In this document: one piece after another, positions 1 to 6,000 of the stretch
Position numbering within the stretch: position 1 is the stretch's first letter
How the letters are laid out: each line of letters begins with the position of its first letter
Assembly (NCBI GenBank): GCA_035252155.1
Contig: DATFDL010000321.1
Span: 1-8,263 of the forward strand
Direction of reading: 5' to 3'
Length of the DNA: 8,263 nt
From: JAICLL01 sp035252155
Lineage (GTDB): Bacteria; Planctomycetota; Planctomycetia; Pirellulales; JAICIG01
Notes under the pieces: generated by a model
The model's database searches: none
Seen by the model: the letters and a program-made list of their open reading frames with translations, nothing else
What the model was told of the DNA's origin: nothing
Translations under genes and position numbers: made by a program

Positions 1-3000
1 CCATGCTGGCGGTCGGCCCACAATCAGTGATCTTTAGCGCCAGCGCGCCTAGCGCGGGCAGCGCCGAGTCGATCGGCGCCCTGCTCGATGTCGTGCCCGA
101 CAGCCAAGCCGCCGAGCAAAACACGAGCGGTGACAACGACACACCGGCGCTGTCGCTCTCGATTCCCAACGTGACGATGATTCCGGGCACGCCGAGCGAG
201 ACGCTCACGGGCACGGTCACGCGCAACACGCCGACGACTTATCCGCTGACGGTAACTCTGGCGTCGCTCAATTCGGCGGCGGCGTCCATCGTCGGCCCGA
301 CGACGATCACCATTCCCGCGGGCGTGGCTTCGGCCACGTTCACCATCACCGCGGTCGATGCCTTCTCGACCTCTGCCACTACGTTGCAGGGCGCGATCGT
401 GGCGGCGGCCAACGGCTTCGCCAGCGCGACCAGCGCGGTGAGCAGCCAGACGGTCAACGCGATCGTGCAGTACAACCCGCCGGTGCCGGCCGTCGAGGGC
501 GACGTGACCAAGCCCCGCCCGCAAGGCGAGCTGATCGTCTATGCCAACCAGATCGCCGACACGCAGAACAGCGGCATTTTGGTGGAAGACTCGGCGCCTG
601 GCGGAGTGCCCGGCGACAATAACACCAACCTGATCCATCAGGGCGGTCTGATCAACACGCCCACGCTCAACAGCGCGCAGCTCGTCGACGGGGTGGTGAT
701 TATCAACAACCTGATCTACGGCGTGGGCGGCAGCGGCATTCGATTCCAGGGCGATCCCTCGGCCAGTCCCGCGGGCTCCGTGCCCTTTGGCCGGATCGTC
801 AACAACACCATCTACGGCGGCGATTCGCAGGCCGGCATCGGCATTATTGTGGCCAACCGGGCCAGCCCGACCATGCTCAACAACCTGCTGGTCAATCTGA
901 GTGCCGGCGTGCTCGTCGATGCCAGCTCGAACGCCGTCTTGGGCGAAAACCTGTTCCAAAACGATCTCACGAACAGCAACGTCGGCACGGGCAGCTTCCC
1001 GATCGTGATCGGCGCGGCCACGCCTTCGCAGTTCATCAACCCGAGCACCGATCCCTCAAAGGCCAACTTCTACTTGCAGCCCAACTCGCAGGCCATCGAC
1101 AGCTCGATCAACAGCCTGCAAGACCGCACGCAGGTGACCTCGGTCACTGGGCCGATCGGCATTCCGCCCTCGCCGATCATCGCGCCGGCCTACGACTTGT
1201 TCGGGCAACTGCGCGTCGACGATCCGGCGGTGGCCAACTTCCCCGGTCTGGGCAACAACGTCTTCATCGACCGCGGCGCCGTCGAGTTGGCCGACCACAC
1301 CGGCCCGACCGCGGTGCTGCTGGCCCCGGTCGACAACAACCAGATCGACCTGGACCGCCGCACGAATATTGTGCTCTTGCGCGGACAGAACCTCTCTGAA
1401 TTCACGATTCAACTCAATGACGGAGTGGGCAGCGGCATCGACGACAGCACGGTGGCGCCTTACGCCTTCACCGACGTCGCTGCCGGCGCCACCGGTACGT
1501 CGATGGGCGTCGGCGGCCAGACCATTACCGTCATCTTCAACGGTGTGACCAGGACGTTCGAGTTCACCGACAGCGCGTTGCCCGCCGGCGACCCGAATAC
1601 GCCGATTATCGTCAATGGTCCCGACAACGCCGCCACGCTGGCGGCCAAGGCGGTGGCGACCATCGACGGCGGCAGCGGCTTCAACAACGCCAGTGTGGCC
1701 ACGGCCATCGGGACGCGCATTCGTTTCGCGGTGGGGGTCACTGCCAGCTCGGGCGGCGGAGAACTCACCAGCGGCGTCACTTCCAGCCTCGACTTGCGCG
1801 AAGACGGCAAGTTGTTGAAGCCCGGCGTCGATTACACCTTTGCCTACGACAACAACAATCACATCATCCGGCTGATCTCGGCCAGCGGCGTCTGGCCGAA
1901 CGGCCACCAGTACGACATCTATCTGGACAACGGCACGAAGTTCGATCCGTTCTCCAGTCCGCCCGCTCCGATGACCATCATGGACCGGGCCGGCAACGCC
2001 TTGCAGGCGAACGCCGCCGACGGCTACACGCACTTCCGCCTGCTGTTGGCCAACCTGACCAACACGCCGCCGGTGATCAACGCGCCGACGACGACCAATC
2101 CGATTTTTGAGTATCAACCGACGGCGCCCACCTCGGTGACGTTCAGCAACGCGCTGGGCGACCCGATTACCGTACTCGACGTCGATTCGGCGGGTGGCAA
2201 CGAAACCGTCACGCTCAGCTCGAACCAGGGTACGTTTACCGTCGCGAACATCAACGGCGTCACCGTCAACGGCAATGGCACCGGCACGCTGATCATCACC
2301 GGGCCGCTGGGCGACCCGACCACGGTGCCGGCGCTGCCGGGCATCGACACGGCGCTCGATGGCTTGGTGTTCACGCCCAACCTCAATTTCCCGCAAGATG
2401 TGACGCAGGCCAATGCCGTCATCACCATCGATGCCAACGACAACGGCGAGTCGCCGCCGCCTGCCCGGCAGACGATCGCGACCATCTTGGTGCCGGTGAT
2501 CGCCGTCAACGACCCGCCGTCTGACAGTGTGCCGGCGTCGAGCGCGGCCAACCCCATCACCACGCCCGAAGACGATCCGCTGGTGTTCGGCGCCGCGGCG
2601 CCGGCCGACGGCACGGCGGCGGGAGCCATCACGGTCAGCGACCCCGACCTGAGCGTGGGCGGCCCGGACTACAACAACCCGGCATACCTATTCGAAGAAA
2701 CCGTGACGCTCAGTTCGGCCGCGGCGGGCAACCTGGGCCTGACCACGGCCTCGGCCGTCACCTTCGTCAACGGCTCGACGAACAACTCGACTACGCTCGA
2801 TTTCACGGGCACGCTGCAGGCCATCAACCAGGCGCTGGCCGGCTTGACGTTCACCGAGAGCCGCGAGATCGCGGGCTCTGTCACTATTACCTTCACGACG
2901 AACGACTTGGGCAATATCGGCGTCGGCCCACCGCCGACGTATGCCAATCCGCTGGTGCCGCTGACCGGCACGGCCACGGTCTTCGTCAATGTGGTCCAAG

Positions 3001-6000
3001 ACAACGACGCTCCGGTGCTCGACACCACCGACGCGGTGCACTTCGCCAGCATTCAAGAAGACTCGGGCACCGGGCTGCCGGGCGAGCCGGGTGACTCCGG
3101 TTCGTCGGTGCTGGCCATGTTGCAATCGGCTACCGGCGACGCGCCGCCGGGCCCGAGCAACATCATCACGCTGCTCAACACCGACGAATCGCCCAAGTAC
3201 GGCATCGCCATCACGGCGCAGAATGTGTCGACGTATCCCGACGGTAGCGCCGGCGGCGCGTGGCAGTTCTCGCTCGATGGCGGCAAGAGTTGGGCCAACT
3301 TCCCCACGGTGGCCAACAGCAACGCCCTGCTCTTGGACGGCGCCGATCTGGTGCGGTTCTTGCCCAATCCGGAGTTCAGCGGTACGGCGGCCAAGGGCAC
3401 GGCGCCCAGCCTCACGTTCAACGCCTGGGACCAGACCTACGACCTGACGACGGGCGGCGTCGACGTGCATGGCACCACCGTCGACCTGACGAAGCGCGGC
3501 ACGGGACTGAGCTGGCCCTTCAGCGTCGGCAGCACCGCGGCCACGCTTGATGTCACGCCCGACAACGACGCGCCGACTCTGGCCGTCGACGCCGCGGCGC
3601 CCCTGTTTTTCAAGCCGGTGCATGAGGACGCCGGCACCGGCGAGCCGGGCGAGCCGACCGACCCGGGCGCCACCGTGCAATTCATGCTCACCTCGCAGGG
3701 AGCGAACGCGCCGGCCGCGGGAGTTGTGGTTCCGCACGCCGAGGACGCCCAGATCGGCATTGCGGCCACCGGCCTCAACGACCAGTCGATCGGCACCTGG
3801 TCGTATTCGCTCGACGGCGGCAAGACGTGGAACAACTTCCCCACGCTCTCCACGAGCAACGCGTTGCTCTTGGATCAGAATGATTGGGTCCGCTTCTTGC
3901 CCAAGCCCGAGCTGAGCGGCACGGCGGCGGCCGGTAACGCGCCCAGCATAACCTTTGTGGGCTGGGACGAAACCTACGACCTGTTCTATCACCAGGCCGA
4001 CACGCACGGCTCGCTGGTCGATCTGACCAAGACTGGCACGATGGGCAGCACGCCATTCAGCAATCTGGCGACGCCCGCCACCGCCACGCTCGATGTCACG
4101 CCCGACAACGACTTCCCCACGCTCGACACCACGGACACGGTGTTCTTCAACACCATTCTGGAAGACGCCGGCAGCGGCGGCTCGGAACCGGCCGACGGCG
4201 GACAAACCGTGTTGACCATGCTCAGCTCCGCCGGCCCGACCGTGGGCAGCATCGTCCATCCGCACGCTGAAGGCACGGCGGCCAATGGCCTGGCGAATCC
4301 GGGCATTGCCGTGACTGCGGCCACGGGCACATCCGACGGCGTATGGCAGTATTTCAACGCCACCACCAAGCAGTGGGTGAACTTCCCGACGGTCTCGCTC
4401 AGCAACGCCTTGTTGCTCGACGGCAACGACCAGGTGCGTTTCTTGCCCAATCAAGAATTCAACACAAAGACGGCGGCTGCGCCGAGCCTTAGCTTTATCG
4501 CGTGGGACGAAACCTACGACCTGACGACGGGCGGTCCCGATCCTGACCAAACGACGGTCGACCTGACCAAGCGCCAGGGCGGCGTCGGCAGTTGGCCCTT
4601 TAGCGATCCGACGAAACCGGCAACCGCCGCCATTAATGTGACCGCCGACAACGACGCACCGACGCTCACCACCAGCACCGTCGCGCTGGCGGCCATCCCT
4701 GAAGACGCGGGCAGCGGCTTCCCGGGCGAGGCCTCAGACAACGGCTTCCAGATTTCGGCCTCGACCAGCAGCCCCGCCAAGACCACCGACGGGTTGGCGA
4801 GCTACATCCAGATGACCGCCGCCGACGCCAAGCTGGGTATCGCGGTGACCGGCGCCACCGGCACAAGCATTGGCACGTGGGAGTATTCGCTCGACGACAA
4901 GAGCTGGGTGGCTTTCCCCACGGTGGCGACCAGCGCGGCGTTGCTCTTGGACGGCGGCGACTACATCCGCTTCCTGCCCAATCCCGAAGCGAGCGGCACG
5001 GGGACGAACGCGCCCACGCTTACCTTCCACGCCTGGGACCAGACCTACGATTTGCTCACCGGCAAGATCGACGCCGCTTCGACCGCGACGCCCTCGACGA
5101 TCGATCTCTCGAAGCTATCGACCGACACCAGCGGTTCGTCGCCGTTCAGCTCCACCACCGCCACGGCCTCACTGCCAGTGACGCCCGACAACGATGCGCC
5201 GACGCTGAGCCAAATCACCATCACGTTGGCGGCCATCCCGGAAGACGCGGGCAGCGGCGGCAAAGAGGCGACAGACCCCGGCTTCCAAATCTCGACGAAG
5301 GCCGGCTTCCTCAACGACATCACGCTCAACGCCGAGGGTGCAAAGCTGGGCGTGGCCATCACCGGTGCCACCGGCTCGGCCATCGGCGCGTGGCAGTACT
5401 CGCTCGACGGTACGACTTGGATCTCCTTCCCGGCGGTGTCGACGAGCAAGGCCCTGCTGTTGGACGGCAACGACTACATCCGCTTCTTGCCGAATCCGGA
5501 AGCGAGCGGCACGGGCACGAATGCGCCCACGCTCACGTTCCACGCTTGGGACCAGACGTACGATTTGCTCACCGGCAAGAGCGACGCAGCCTCGACCACG
5601 ACGCCCTCGACGATCGACTTGACCAATCTAGCGACCGACACCAGCGGTTCGTCGCCGTTCAGCGCGGCCACGGCCACGGCCAGCATGGGCGTCACGCCCG
5701 ACAACGACGCGCCGACCTTGACCACCGGCGCGATCATGCTCACGGCCATTCCCGAAGACGCCGGCACCGGTTTCCCGGGCGAAGCGGCCGATCCGGGCTT
5801 CCAGATTTCGTCGACGACCAACGGCCTGGCGAACTTTATCACGCTCAACGCCGAGGGCGCCAAGTTGGGCGTCGCGATCACGGGCGCCACCGGCTCGGCC
5901 ATCGGCGCGTGGCAGTATTCGCTCGACGGCACGACTTGGATCGCCTTCCCGGCGGTGTCGACGAGCAAGGCCCTGCTGCTGGATGGCAGCGATTACATCC

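Noticed and set aside
24..959. 311-codon minus-strand open frame
   Set aside because: It is antisense to the Calx-beta-like and beta-helix domains. The product is Arg-rich low-complexity sequence, and the + frame carries clear domain motifs here.
1056..2396. 446-codon minus-strand open frame
   Set aside because: It is antisense to the beta-helix end, Ig-like module and first cadherin-like domain. No motif is recognised, and composition is that expected of a shadow frame.
2688..4550. 620-codon open frame on the minus strand
   Set aside because: It lies opposite the continuous + frame across the repeats. Its product is Arg/Gly/Val/Ala-rich with no recognisable domain. In high-GC DNA with C/G at third codon positions, such antisense frames stay open by chance.
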